Source: Arthrobacter pascens (GTDB lineage Bacteria > Actinomycetota > Actinomycetes > Actinomycetales > Micrococcaceae). Taken from it: a stretch of DNA of 64,000 nucleotides. The translations under genes and the position numbers were made by a program. This document shows positions 1 through 8,168 of the stretch, one piece after another. Position 1 is the stretch's first letter. Each line of letters starts with the position of its first letter. Below the pieces are notes generated by a model. That model was not told the DNA's origin and did no database searches. It saw only the letters and a list, made by a program, of their open reading frames with translations. The stretch spans positions 1,922,001-1,986,000 of the forward strand of contig NZ_JAUSXF010000001.1 in assembly GCF_030816475.1 (NCBI RefSeq), in the 5' to 3' direction.

Positions 1-532
1 TGAGCCCTGAACTGGCAGCCGCTGCGGTGGCCGTATACACCAGCTGCTGGATCGCGCGGGTGGCCATGTCGCCATCGAGATTGCTGTTGAAGGCATCCGC
101 CGAGACATCCACTGTGATGACGTTTTTACCCGAGATTGAGGTGGCCAGTTTCTTCGGGTTCTGCCAGGGGGTGAAGAAGTCCGGATCAAGGGGCTTGTCT
201 GACATCATGGCGTGCAGCGCACGGGTGACCGGATTTTCCTGGTCCGGAACGTCCCTGAATTCCCGGTACAGGAATACGTTGCCGTTGCTGCGGCCGATCC
301 AGTAGACGGGGGCCTTGTTGGTTGCCTGGGTCGTCTCCAGCGGGGTGCTCGTCGACGGCGCCGCGGGGGAGCCGCTGGCCTCGGCCGTGCTCAAGGCCAC
401 TGTCGGCCCGGGTCCCGGGTCCGCGATGCAGCCGGAGAGGACCAGGACCACAGGCAGGAGGCCAAGGAGGCCTTTGGAACGGATGCGTCCCCAGGCACGT
501 CCCCTGGCGAGGGGCGTTGCTCTTCCCGGCAC
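1..532 (-). CDS. GerMN-domain lipoprotein (3' end outside window)
   Basis: Partial gene running off the left edge. The chosen GTG start is followed by an Arg-rich n-region, a hydrophobic stretch and a lipobox LVLSGC, so the product should be an exported lipoprotein. A Ser/Thr/Pro/Ala-rich linker follows, then a folded region with VYWIGRSNGNVFLYREF and a later KNVITVDVSADAFNSN segment. These resemble the GerMN (sporulation/spore germination GerM-like) fold found as a lipoprotein in many actinobacteria. The role is unknown; a cell-envelope function is inferred. The start is uncertain because the Shine-Dalgarno match (AGGAAGG) lies rather far upstream. Confidence 0.75.
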   Translation of the reverse strand, partial: MPGRATPLARGRAWGRIRSKGLLGLLPVVLVLSGCIADPGPGPTVALSTAEASGSPAAPSTSTPLETTQATNKAPVYWIGRSNGNVFLYREFRDVPDQENPVTRALHAMMSDKPLDPDFFTPWQNPKKLATSISGKNVITVDVSADAFNSNLDGDMATRAIQQLVYTATAAAASSGL

Positions 533-962
533 TGTGATGGCCCTGTCCTTCCTGCAGTGTGATGGGCCGGTCCCCGGACGGCCTGGTTCTCCAGCGTGGT
601 GCTGGCTTTCCAGCATGGCATAAGGCTGCGGGCCTACCGGTCCCGATCCGGCGTTCCCGCCCAACTGCAACGGGAACGATATGAGGCCGATATGAAGTTG
701 ATACCTAAAGACGGGAACCACTCCGGCGGAAGCCTTTTCCGTCGATGCCTGGCGCCCGTGGATCTTGCGTTCCGACGTCCATAAGGGGCTTCCGCTGGGC
801 CGCCGGAGGGCAGCGTGCTGGCGTAAGATGGTATGAATCCGGTGACCATCGGCGGGCTCGGCAACTGCCGCGCCGCTCCGGTGTCACCAGCAGTGCCACC
901 AGCAGCGCCAGCCGCGCTGCTTATTTGAACTGAAGGGGACCCCAGGCCTGCGGGCCAGCACC
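533..962. other. Intergenic region between divergent lipoprotein gene and phoH
   Basis: About 430 bases with no gene I can support; the open frames here are short and composition-driven. It should hold promoters for the lipoprotein gene (leftward) and for the phoH operon (rightward). Visible items are a small hairpin TGCTGG-CTTT-CCAGCA near 600-615 and a TAAGAT/TATGAA cluster near 825-836 that could be a -10 region for phoH. I could not pair it with a convincing -35. Confidence 0.4.
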
Positions 963-2051
963 ATGACTGAATCAGCGAACGGAAAGCGCCGGCTGAATAC
1001 CGGAGAGCGCGCCGCAGGAGAATTCCCCCATACCCTTCCCGGTATCCGGACGGAGGTGGTTCTCTTTGACAACTCCGATCAGATGGTCCAATCGCTCGGC
1101 AGCCATGATGAGGCATTGCGTTTCATCGAGGAGCAGTTCCCCGCCGTCAACTTCCATGTCCGCGGCAACGAACTTTCCATTAGCGGACCCGCCACCGATG
1201 TCCCCAGGATCATGCGGTTGCTCCATGAAGTGCGCGGTCTCGTGGCCCGCGGCACCGTGATCAGCCCGGCGGTCCTGCAGCAGCTTGTGGCTTTGCTCCG
1301 CAGCCAGTCGTTGCAGAACCCCGTGGATGTGCTAACCCATGACATCCTCTCCAGCCGCGGCAAAACCATCCGGCCCAAGACCCTCAACCAGAAAAACTAT
1401 GTTGACGCGATCGACGACAACACGGTGATCTTCGGGATCGGACCTGCCGGAACCGGCAAGACCTACTTGGCCATGGCCAAGGCAGTCCAGGCCCTGCAGC
1501 AGAAGGAAGTCAGCCGCATCATCCTGACCCGGCCCGCCGTCGAAGCCGGGGAGCGGCTCGGTTTCCTGCCGGGCACGTTGAGCGACAAGATCGATCCGTA
1601 CCTGCGTCCGCTCTACGATGCCCTGCATGACATGATGGACCCCGAATCGATCCCGCGCCTGATGGCCGCCGGAACCATTGAGGTAGCGCCTCTCGCCTAC
1701 ATGCGCGGACGGACCCTCAACGACGCCTTCATCATCCTGGACGAGGCGCAGAACACGACGCCCGAGCAGATGAAGATGTTCCTGACCCGGCTGGGCTTCG
1801 GTTCCAAAATGGTGGTCACCGGAGACGTCACCCAGGTTGACCTTCCGTTCGGCACGAGATCCGGCCTGCGTATTGTGGAGGAGATCCTGCAGGGAATCGA
1901 AGACGTAAACTTCACCTTCCTGGATTCCACTGATGTGGTCCGGCACCGCCTGGTCGGCGACATCGTCCGCGCATACAGCCTCTGGGACGACGTTCAGCGG
2001 AACAGGGTCAAGCATTCCGTTGCCCGCGAAAAACGGGCGGAGCACGCGTGA
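963..2051 (+). CDS. phoH: PhoH family ATPase
   Basis: PhoH-like P-loop ATPase of 362 residues, a usual length for the family. The Walker A motif GPAGTGKT is at about residues 160-167 and the Walker B segment FIILDEAQN at about 256-264. The family is linked to RNA metabolism; the exact reaction is unsettled. It starts a run of overlapping genes (phoH, ybeY, corC-type, era), the usual actinobacterial arrangement, in which YbeY and Era act on 16S rRNA and small-subunit maturation. The ATG is used although no strong ribosome-binding site precedes it. Confidence 0.93.
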   Translation: MTESANGKRRLNTGERAAGEFPHTLPGIRTEVVLFDNSDQMVQSLGSHDEALRFIEEQFPAVNFHVRGNELSISGPATDVPRIMRLLHEVRGLVARGTVISPAVLQQLVALLRSQSLQNPVDVLTHDILSSRGKTIRPKTLNQKNYVDAIDDNTVIFGIGPAGTGKTYLAMAKAVQALQQKEVSRIILTRPAVEAGERLGFLPGTLSDKIDPYLRPLYDALHDMMDPESIPRLMAAGTIEVAPLAYMRGRTLNDAFIILDEAQNTTPEQMKMFLTRLGFGSKMVVTGDVTQVDLPFGTRSGLRIVEEILQGIEDVNFTFLDSTDVVRHRLVGDIVRAYSLWDDVQRNRVKHSVAREKRAEHA

Positions 2052-2521
2052 GCATCGAGGTCAACAACGAGTCCGGAATCCAGGTTGACGAATCGGAGCT
2101 TGTGGCGCTGTCCAGGTATGTTTTTGAACAGCTTTACATCCACCCCCAGGCGGAGCTGTCCATTCTCCTCGTGGACGAGCCCGCCATGGAGAAGCTCCAC
2201 ATCGAGCTCATGGACGAGCCCGGCTCCACCGACGTCCTGTCCGTACCGATGGATGAACTGACTCCCGGTACCCCGGACCGTCCAACTCCACAGGGGATGT
2301 TGGGCGACATCGCCGTGTGCCCGCAGGTCGCCCAGGTCCAGGCCAGGAATGCCGGCCATTCCCTGCAGGATGAGATGCTGCTCCTGACCACCCATGGCAT
2401 ACTCCATCTCCTGGGCTATGACCATGCCGAGCCCGAGGAAAAGGCCGAAATGTTCGGCCTGCAGCGTGAACTGCTGTCCGGCTTCACCGGCAAAGAAGCA
2501 CCCGCCGAGACCACCCAGTGA
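2048..2521 (+). CDS. ybeY: Endoribonuclease YbeY (rRNA maturation)
   Basis: Single-strand-specific metallo-endoribonuclease that takes part in 16S rRNA 3'-end maturation and ribosome quality control. The Zn-binding signature H-x3-H-x5-H is present as HGILHLLGYDH (His116, His120, His126). The 157-residue length is normal. The GTG start overlaps the phoH stop by four bases, so translational coupling is likely. The C-terminal tail after about residue 140 is variable, as in other members. Confidence 0.96.
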   Translation: MSIEVNNESGIQVDESELVALSRYVFEQLYIHPQAELSILLVDEPAMEKLHIELMDEPGSTDVLSVPMDELTPGTPDRPTPQGMLGDIAVCPQVAQVQARNAGHSLQDEMLLLTTHGILHLLGYDHAEPEEKAEMFGLQRELLSGFTGKEAPAETTQ

Positions 2522-3849
2522 CGCCCCTGCTCCTGGTCGTGATGGCGCTGGCGTTCCTCAGCATTGCAGCGCTCCTGACAGCTGCGGAGGCAGCGTTTAC
2601 GTTCCTTCCCCGGCACGACGCCGAAGAGGCGCTTCTGACCAGCCGTGGAAATTCCTTGAAAAGCATCCTTGCGGAGCCGGTGGCACACATCCGGGCGCTA
2701 AGATTCTGGCGCATCTGGTTCGAGATGGCATCAGCGGTGGCAGTGGCCGTCCTCCTCCACAGCCTGCTGGCCAACGTATGGCTCGCCGGCCTGGCTGCCA
2801 CCGGCATCATGGCCCTGCTCGGGTTCGTGATCGTGGGAGTTTCCCCGCGCCAGCTCGGCAGGCTCCATTCCGCGGAGGTCGTGCGGTTCACCGCGCCGCT
2901 GATCGGGTTCCTGACCCGCGTTCTCGGGCCGATCCCGGGCTGGCTGGTGGCGCTGGGGAGTGCTGCTGCGCCTGGGGCTCCCGGCGGGGACGAGGCCTTC
3001 GTCAGCGAGCAGGAATTCCGTGAGCTCGTTGACAGGGCCAGTGAATCGGACGTCATCGAGGACACTGAGGCCGAAATGATCCAGTCCGTTTTTGATTTCG
3101 GTGACACCCTGGTGCGCGCCGTCATGGTCCCCAGGACGGACATCGTCAGTATCGACGCCGGTTCGAGCCTCAGGCGGGCCATGTCCCTTTTCCTGCGGTC
3201 CGGATATTCACGGATCCCCGTGATCGGGGACAGCACGGACCAGATCCTCGGGATCGTGTATCTCAAGGACGTCGCCGCGGCCCTGCACGAACTGGGCCCC
3301 GATGAAGCCCCGCCGCTGGTCGAGTCCATTGCCCGTGAAGTCCGCTACGTTCCGGAATCCAAGCCGGTCAGTGACTTGTTGAAGGAGCTGCAGAAGGAAT
3401 CGACGCACGTGGCCATCGTCATCGACGAATATGGCGGCACCGCGGGACTGGTCACGCTGGAGGACCTCATTGAAGAGATCGTTGGCGAGATCGTCGATGA
3501 ATACGACACCGAGAGTGCCGAGGCGGTGGAACTCGGGGACGGATCATTCCGTGTGAGTGCGCGGATGAGCATCGACGACCTCGGGCAGCTGTTCGATATT
3601 GAGCTCGACGACGACGAGGTGGACACGGTCGGCGGGCTGATGGCCAAGGCACTTGGCCGCGTCCCCATTGTGGGCAGCACCGTGGTGGTGGACGGTGTCT
3701 CGCTGCGGGCTGAGCGGCTTGAGGGCCGCCGTAACCGCGTCAGCCACATCATTGCGGCGCACCCGCCAAAAGTAGACACTGACCTTGAAGACCTCCTCGA
3801 TGAGGCCAACACAACCCAGCAGGGAGTTCCTCGTGAGCAAGAAAAATAA
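2518..3849 (+). CDS. HlyC/CorC family CBS-domain membrane protein
   Basis: Membrane protein of 443 residues. It has an N-terminal DUF21-type region with several hydrophobic segments (roughly residues 1-150), then a tandem CBS pair (starting around VPRTDIVSID, with SRIPVIGD and GIVYLKD), and a C-terminal CorC_HlyC domain around residues 345-425. The family is implicated in Mg2+/Co2+ handling; the substrate here is inferred only. The GTG start overlaps the ybeY stop by four bases, and the 3' end overlaps era. Confidence 0.9.
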   Translation: MTPLLLVVMALAFLSIAALLTAAEAAFTFLPRHDAEEALLTSRGNSLKSILAEPVAHIRALRFWRIWFEMASAVAVAVLLHSLLANVWLAGLAATGIMALLGFVIVGVSPRQLGRLHSAEVVRFTAPLIGFLTRVLGPIPGWLVALGSAAAPGAPGGDEAFVSEQEFRELVDRASESDVIEDTEAEMIQSVFDFGDTLVRAVMVPRTDIVSIDAGSSLRRAMSLFLRSGYSRIPVIGDSTDQILGIVYLKDVAAALHELGPDEAPPLVESIAREVRYVPESKPVSDLLKELQKESTHVAIVIDEYGGTAGLVTLEDLIEEIVGEIVDEYDTESAEAVELGDGSFRVSARMSIDDLGQLFDIELDDDEVDTVGGLMAKALGRVPIVGSTVVVDGVSLRAERLEGRRNRVSHIIAAHPPKVDTDLEDLLDEANTTQQGVPREQEK

Positions 3850-4807
3850 GCCCCACGTCAATCAGGATTCGGCCAAAGAGGATTTTGGCGGCTTCCGTGC
3901 GGGCTTCTCGGTCCTTGTGGGTCGCCCCAACGCCGGCAAATCCACCCTCACCAATGCCCTGGTGGGTAAGAAGGTGGCCATCACGTCCGCCAAGCCGCAG
4001 ACCACCCGTCATACCATCCGCGGAATCGTCCACCGCGAGGACGCTCAGCTGATCCTGGTCGATACTCCAGGCCTGCACCGCCCGCGTACCCTGCTGGGCA
4101 AACGCCTTAACGACCTTGTGGCTGACACATTGGCCGAAGTTGACGCTATCGGTTTCTGCCTGCCAGCCAACGAAAAGATCGGTCCCGGGGACAAGTACAT
4201 CGCCGCTCAACTGGCTGCCATTGGACGAACGCCGCTCATCGCGATTGTCACGAAGGCTGACCTCGTGGACCGTCAGGTACTGACAGAGCAGCTCCTTGCG
4301 GTCGCGGCCCTTGGCCGTGAAGTGCTGGGGGAGGACGGCTGGAAGGATATCGTCCCGGTATCGGCAACGGACGGCTTCCAGGTGGGCACTCTGGCCGATG
4401 TCCTGATCAGCCACATGCCGCCGTCGCCGCCGCTGTACCCGGACGGTGAACTGACCGACGAGCCCGAGGCCGTTATGGTTGCCGAGCTGATCCGGGAGGC
4501 CGCGCTGGAAGGGGTCCGGGACGAACTCCCGCACTCCCTGGCAGTGGTGGTGGATGAAATCGTAGCCCGCGAAGGCCGCGCCGAAGACAACCAGCTTCTG
4601 GATGTGCGGGTTAACCTCTATGTGGAGCGCCCTTCCCAGAAGGCCATCATCATTGGCAAGGGAGGCAGCCGACTGCGGGAAGTGGGAACAAATGCCCGGA
4701 AGGGCATCGAAGCGCTCCTGGGCACGCGCATCTATCTTGACCTCCATGTGAAGGTGGCCAAGGACTGGCAGCGGGACCCCAAGCAACTGGTCAAACTCGG
4801 CTTCTGA
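3833..4807 (+). CDS. era: GTPase Era
   Basis: Essential Ras-like GTPase that binds the 16S rRNA 3' end and assists 30S assembly. G1 is GRPNAGKST, G3 is DTPGLH, G4 is TKAD, and a C-terminal KH domain carries IIGKGGSRLREVG. I chose GTG at 3833, inside the end of the preceding gene, because AGGGAG sits a proper distance upstream and the next residues (SKKNK) suit a cytosolic N-terminus. In-frame ATGs at 3785 and 3800 lack such a site. The product is 324 residues. Confidence 0.95.
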   Translation: MSKKNKPHVNQDSAKEDFGGFRAGFSVLVGRPNAGKSTLTNALVGKKVAITSAKPQTTRHTIRGIVHREDAQLILVDTPGLHRPRTLLGKRLNDLVADTLAEVDAIGFCLPANEKIGPGDKYIAAQLAAIGRTPLIAIVTKADLVDRQVLTEQLLAVAALGREVLGEDGWKDIVPVSATDGFQVGTLADVLISHMPPSPPLYPDGELTDEPEAVMVAELIREAALEGVRDELPHSLAVVVDEIVAREGRAEDNQLLDVRVNLYVERPSQKAIIIGKGGSRLREVGTNARKGIEALLGTRIYLDLHVKVAKDWQRDPKQLVKLGF

Positions 4808-4903
4808 CGCCGCCGCACCGCGGCCCCGGGTCCGCCGCCCGGCATTTTCCCAGCGTGGACGACTAAAATAGTCGGATTCAGATTTTAAAGGAAGGTACAC
4901 CCA

Positions 4904-6490
4904 GTGGTGCGAGGCCGCGATAAACGCGAGTACGGAGCTGACCTGTCAGCGGGACCAGGACCAGTTTCCCGTCACGCGGAAGATGCCGCCGTGGGCTCCG
5001 CCCGCCATCTTGGATTACAGCGCGGGATGCCGCAATGGGTGAAGGTGACCACCGCCGTGGTCTCCATCCTGGTGGTCGGAGCCCTCGCCTTTGCCGGCTT
5101 CTGGTACTTCCGGCTGCAGTCGAACATCTCCACCTCGCCGCTCAGCGCCGGCAGCGGCAGCACCGAGGACGCTGTGAACGACTCCACCGACAGGATGCAG
5201 ATCCTCATCCTTGGCTCGGACACGCGCGACGGCAAGAACTCCGAATATGGCACCGCAGCGGACTCGAGCGGCTACGGGCAATCCGATGTGATGATGCTGA
5301 TGGACATTTCGGCGGACAACAAGCGCGTCAACGTCATCAGCTTCCCGCGCGACCTGCTGGTTGACATCCCCGAGTGCAAGGACCCGAAAACCAAGCAGGT
5401 GTTTCCTGCCCGCAGCGGGGTCATGATCAATGAGGCTATGGCACAGGCCGGCATCGGCTGCGCCGTGGACACCGTCAACAAGCTCACCGGACTCCAGGTG
5501 GACCACTTCATGATGGCGGACTTCAACGCCGTCAAGGAGCTCTCCAATGCCGTGGGCGGCGTGGATGTGTGCATCAGCGACGCCGTATACGACCCCGATT
5601 CCCGCCTCCGGTTGCCCAAGGGCACATCCTCGGTTCAAGGCGAAATGGCGCTGGCCTTCCTGCGGACACGGCACGCATTCGCCGACGGCGGGGACCTGGG
5701 CCGCATCAAGGGCCAGCAGGGATTCCTCTCCTCGCTCACCCGCAAGATCAAGGACGACGGGACGCTGTCGGATCCCGCAAAGATGCTGAAGATCGCCGAT
5801 GTGGTCACCCAGAACCTCACGGTCGATGATGGCCTGGCGTCCGTTCCCTCGCTCCTCACCATCGGGAACCGGCTGAAGAATATCGACATCAGCAAGGTGG
5901 CGTTCGTCGCCGTCCCCACCACTCCGGCGGCAGACCTCAACCGCCTGCAGATCGCTGAACCGGCCGGCTCGCAGTTGTTCTCGGCGCTGCGCAAGGACGT
6001 GGACCTGACCGATCCCACTGCGCCGACGCCGACGCCGACGCCGTCGCCGACTGACGGTACGACGTCGTCTCCAGCTCCCGCCCCGACTGAGACAACGCCC
6101 GCGGTGGCACCCTATGACAAGGCAGCGCAGCCCATCTCCGTTGCCAACGGATCGGGTGTGGCGGGACGTTCCCAGGAGATCGCCGAAGTGTTGAAGGCGG
6201 GTGGCTTTACCCAGCTGAGCCAGCTGGAGGCCAAACCTATTGCGCAGTCCGTGGTGTACTACGGAACTCAATTCGCCGATGTTGGCGCGGATGTGGCGGC
6301 AATGCTGGGAATCCCGGCCGCCCAGGTGCTTCCGGCGCCTGCCTTCCATGGGGTCCAGGTCTACATTGGAGAGGACTTTTCCAAGGGCACCACCTATGGA
6401 GCCGCCGCACTGCCGAGCGACATCGTCAACCAGACGGCCGGGGACACTGTCTGCCAGCAGGCCAATCCCGCGCTGATCGTGCACGGCTAA
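4904..6490 (+). CDS. LCP family protein (LytR-CpsA-Psr) with LytR_C domain
   Basis: Membrane-anchored phosphotransferase of the LCP family, which transfers undecaprenyl-pyrophosphate-linked glycopolymers onto peptidoglycan. One transmembrane helix lies around residues 46-66. The LCP core spans about 100-350, with pyrophosphate-binding Arg residues in SFPRDLL and FLRTRHAFADGGDLGRIKGQQ. A Thr/Pro/Ser-rich linker follows, then a LytR_C domain (about 405-500). AGGAAGG is nine bases before the first of two adjacent GTG codons, supporting the start. It stands alone after era. Confidence 0.9.
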   Translation: MVRGRDKREYGADLSAGPGPVSRHAEDAAVGSARHLGLQRGMPQWVKVTTAVVSILVVGALAFAGFWYFRLQSNISTSPLSAGSGSTEDAVNDSTDRMQILILGSDTRDGKNSEYGTAADSSGYGQSDVMMLMDISADNKRVNVISFPRDLLVDIPECKDPKTKQVFPARSGVMINEAMAQAGIGCAVDTVNKLTGLQVDHFMMADFNAVKELSNAVGGVDVCISDAVYDPDSRLRLPKGTSSVQGEMALAFLRTRHAFADGGDLGRIKGQQGFLSSLTRKIKDDGTLSDPAKMLKIADVVTQNLTVDDGLASVPSLLTIGNRLKNIDISKVAFVAVPTTPAADLNRLQIAEPAGSQLFSALRKDVDLTDPTAPTPTPTPSPTDGTTSSPAPAPTETTPAVAPYDKAAQPISVANGSGVAGRSQEIAEVLKAGGFTQLSQLEAKPIAQSVVYYGTQFADVGADVAAMLGIPAAQVLPAPAFHGVQVYIGEDFSKGTTYGAAALPSDIVNQTAGDTVCQQANPALIVHG

Positions 6491-6538
6491 AGGGCAGATC
6501 TCCCGGAATCCGGTGTCGGTACCGTCAGGCCAGTACCG

Positions 6539-7807
6539 TCAGGTCCGTGCGGAGGCCTGATTGTCAAGCGCGCGGCGGGCCGTCCGGCCGTTCAGGAGGT
6601 CTTCGGCGCGTGCGGGAACCAGCTGGTTCAGGAACGAGATGACGTCCTGCGCCGGTGTTGCTGTGGCTGCACCGGCCACGGCCTCCAGGACGGCAGCAGC
6701 GGTGGCCCTCGCATCGTCCGGGTCCAGGCCCCAGGCTGCGGCTTCCTTGATCACATGCTCCAGCGTCAGGTGGTTCAACCCCGCCTGCCCGCCGATTGCA
6801 TGACCGGCGTTTTTGCTTGGCGCGTATAGCAGTAGCGTCGGAGCCGCGTCGTACAGCGGCGCGAGCAGCACCTCGCCTCCGTCACGGATGAGCAGCGAGT
6901 AGTTCTTCGAGTGCGCGTCGCCGTTTCCGATGACGAGGTTGAACGTGACGGCCCGGAGCAGGTCACGGCGGAATCCGTCGTCGTCGCGGGTATGCGGCGC
7001 CGCGGTGGATACCAGCCTGGTCAGCCTGGACGGCGGGGCCGTCGTGCCCTCGTATTTGGCCTCACTGCCCAGTCCCAGCGCCTGGGTGAAGTCCTCCTGG
7101 TGCAGCCGGCCGCCTTCGGCCGTCCGATCATAGCGGGTCACGACGATCGCCTGACGCGCGCCGAAGGTTTCAAGCCGGGCTTCCGCAGCCCGCAGCCCGG
7201 CCGCTGCGGCGACCTTCAGGGCCCAGTCTTCCGCAGGAAGGAGATGGGGGATGGGGGAATCCAGGGGTTCGGGCTTGATGATGTGGGTGGACACGGCTCC
7301 ACGGCCCGGCCACATCCAACGGTCGCCGGACCGGTTCAGCAGGACCTTGGACTGGATCCCGCCCAGGGAGGCGGTGATCGCGAAATCGTCAGGCAGGTCC
7401 CAGGTGGGCAGCGCTTCGACAACCTTCGCGACTTCCTCATCGGTCATGGGGATTGCTTTCCCCCGACCGTCGGGTGACATTCCTTCCGGCAACACCTGGA
7501 CTGCGCCGGCGCAATCGCCGCCGAGCACCCGGAGCAGACCGATGGCGTCAGGAGTGGCAAGCCCGTTCTGGGACGCAAGATGGGAACGGACCTGTCCTTC
7601 CGGAAGCAAGCCATCGAAGTAGTTGAGCACCGCGGTGTCGGCAATCTTTCTCCGCGCCACCGGCAGGGCCAAAGACAGCAGGATGGAGGAGACGCCGTAT
7701 TCGGCGACGATTTCGGCGTCGTACTGGAAGGACAGGCGCAGGGAAGTCCCCGACAGCACCCCGATGTGGCGCCCATGCAGGAACACGTCAAGGCTTTGGC
7801 GTTTCAC
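6539..7807 (-). CDS. hipA: HipA family serine/threonine kinase toxin
   Basis: Type II toxin kinase of 422 residues; E. coli HipA phosphorylates glutamyl-tRNA synthetase. Visible features are the Gly-rich loop SLGGIQSK (about 147-154), IIKPE (about 176-180), the catalytic loop GNGDAHSKN (294-302) and a metal-binding PLYDAAPT. The active site looks intact, so an active kinase is likely. The start overlaps the 3' end of hipB by four bases, giving antitoxin-first order and coupled translation. The substrate in this organism is not known. Confidence 0.9.
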   Translation of the reverse strand: MKRQSLDVFLHGRHIGVLSGTSLRLSFQYDAEIVAEYGVSSILLSLALPVARRKIADTAVLNYFDGLLPEGQVRSHLASQNGLATPDAIGLLRVLGGDCAGAVQVLPEGMSPDGRGKAIPMTDEEVAKVVEALPTWDLPDDFAITASLGGIQSKVLLNRSGDRWMWPGRGAVSTHIIKPEPLDSPIPHLLPAEDWALKVAAAAGLRAAEARLETFGARQAIVVTRYDRTAEGGRLHQEDFTQALGLGSEAKYEGTTAPPSRLTRLVSTAAPHTRDDDGFRRDLLRAVTFNLVIGNGDAHSKNYSLLIRDGGEVLLAPLYDAAPTLLLYAPSKNAGHAIGGQAGLNHLTLEHVIKEAAAWGLDPDDARATAAAVLEAVAGAATATPAQDVISFLNQLVPARAEDLLNGRTARRALDNQASART

Positions 7808-8061
7808 TGCTTGACCTGAAGTTTGGCGAACCGGGGTACCAGCGCGACGTCGCGGCCTACTGCCCGGATGGCTTTCATGGCAACTACCGTGGACACCGGC
7901 TCGCCGTGTTCCAGCCTGACGATCGTGCCCCGTGTCACGCCCAGCCTTTCAGCCAGTTGCTGCTGGGTCATGCTGGCCTCTTTGCGGGCGTCCGAAATCG
8001 ACCGGCCCAGCGATGCGGCATCGACGGCACGATAGAACGGCGTCTCCGAAGAATGTTCCAT
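7804..8061 (-). CDS. hipB: HipB-type antitoxin, Xre/HTH_3 repressor
   Basis: Small HTH DNA-binding antitoxin (85 residues from the chosen start). The helix-turn-helix spans MTQQQLAERLGVTRGTIVRLEHG, and the protein should repress its own operon and neutralise HipA. I chose ATG at 8061 rather than the in-frame ATG at 8109. A TTGAAC -18- TATGAT promoter ends seven bases before it, which would give a leaderless mRNA, and neither ATG has a Shine-Dalgarno site. One arm of a perfect inverted repeat covers the -10 region and this start codon. Confidence 0.85.
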   Translation of the reverse strand: MEHSSETPFYRAVDAASLGRSISDARKEASMTQQQLAERLGVTRGTIVRLEHGEPVSTVVAMKAIRAVGRDVALVPRFAKLQVKQ

Positions 8062-8146
8062 ATATTGATCATACCGGTGCAATTCACGTTTGTTCAATAT
8101 TTCAAACATTTGAGAAGAGGTAATTGTTGATCAATATATGGAACAT
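8053..8146. promoter_or_regulatory. hipBA operator: perfect 19-bp inverted repeat
   Basis: ATGTTCCATATATTGATCA at 8053-8071 recurs as its exact reverse complement at 8128-8146, with 56 bases between the arms. The proximal arm covers the hipB start codon and touches the -10 box; the distal arm lies upstream of the promoter. This suits two HipB (or HipBA) binding sites that can be bridged by bending or looping. Binding is inferred. Confidence 0.7.
8068..8097 (-). promoter_or_regulatory. hipBA promoter (leaderless)
   Basis: On the minus strand, a -35 TTGAAC (8097-8092) is separated by 18 bases from a -10 TATGAT (8073-8068). The predicted transcription start falls on the A of the hipB ATG at 8061. 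The -10 element overlaps the proximal operator arm, so bound HipB would block polymerase directly. Confidence 0.6.
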
Positions 8147-8168
8147 CTCGTTGACCCGGCCGGTTCCG

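Noticed and set aside
634..1116. 160-codon leftward open frame covering the phoH upstream region
   Set aside because: Arg/Ser/Pro/Gly-rich without recognisable pattern and overlapping the phoH start.
3749..4900. 383-codon leftward open frame opposite era
   Set aside because: Antisense to era, no domain, composition-driven.
5015..6484. 489-codon leftward open frame opposite the LCP gene
   Set aside because: Exactly antisense to a well-recognised gene, His/Arg/Gly-rich, no domain. Typical mirror frame in high-GC DNA.
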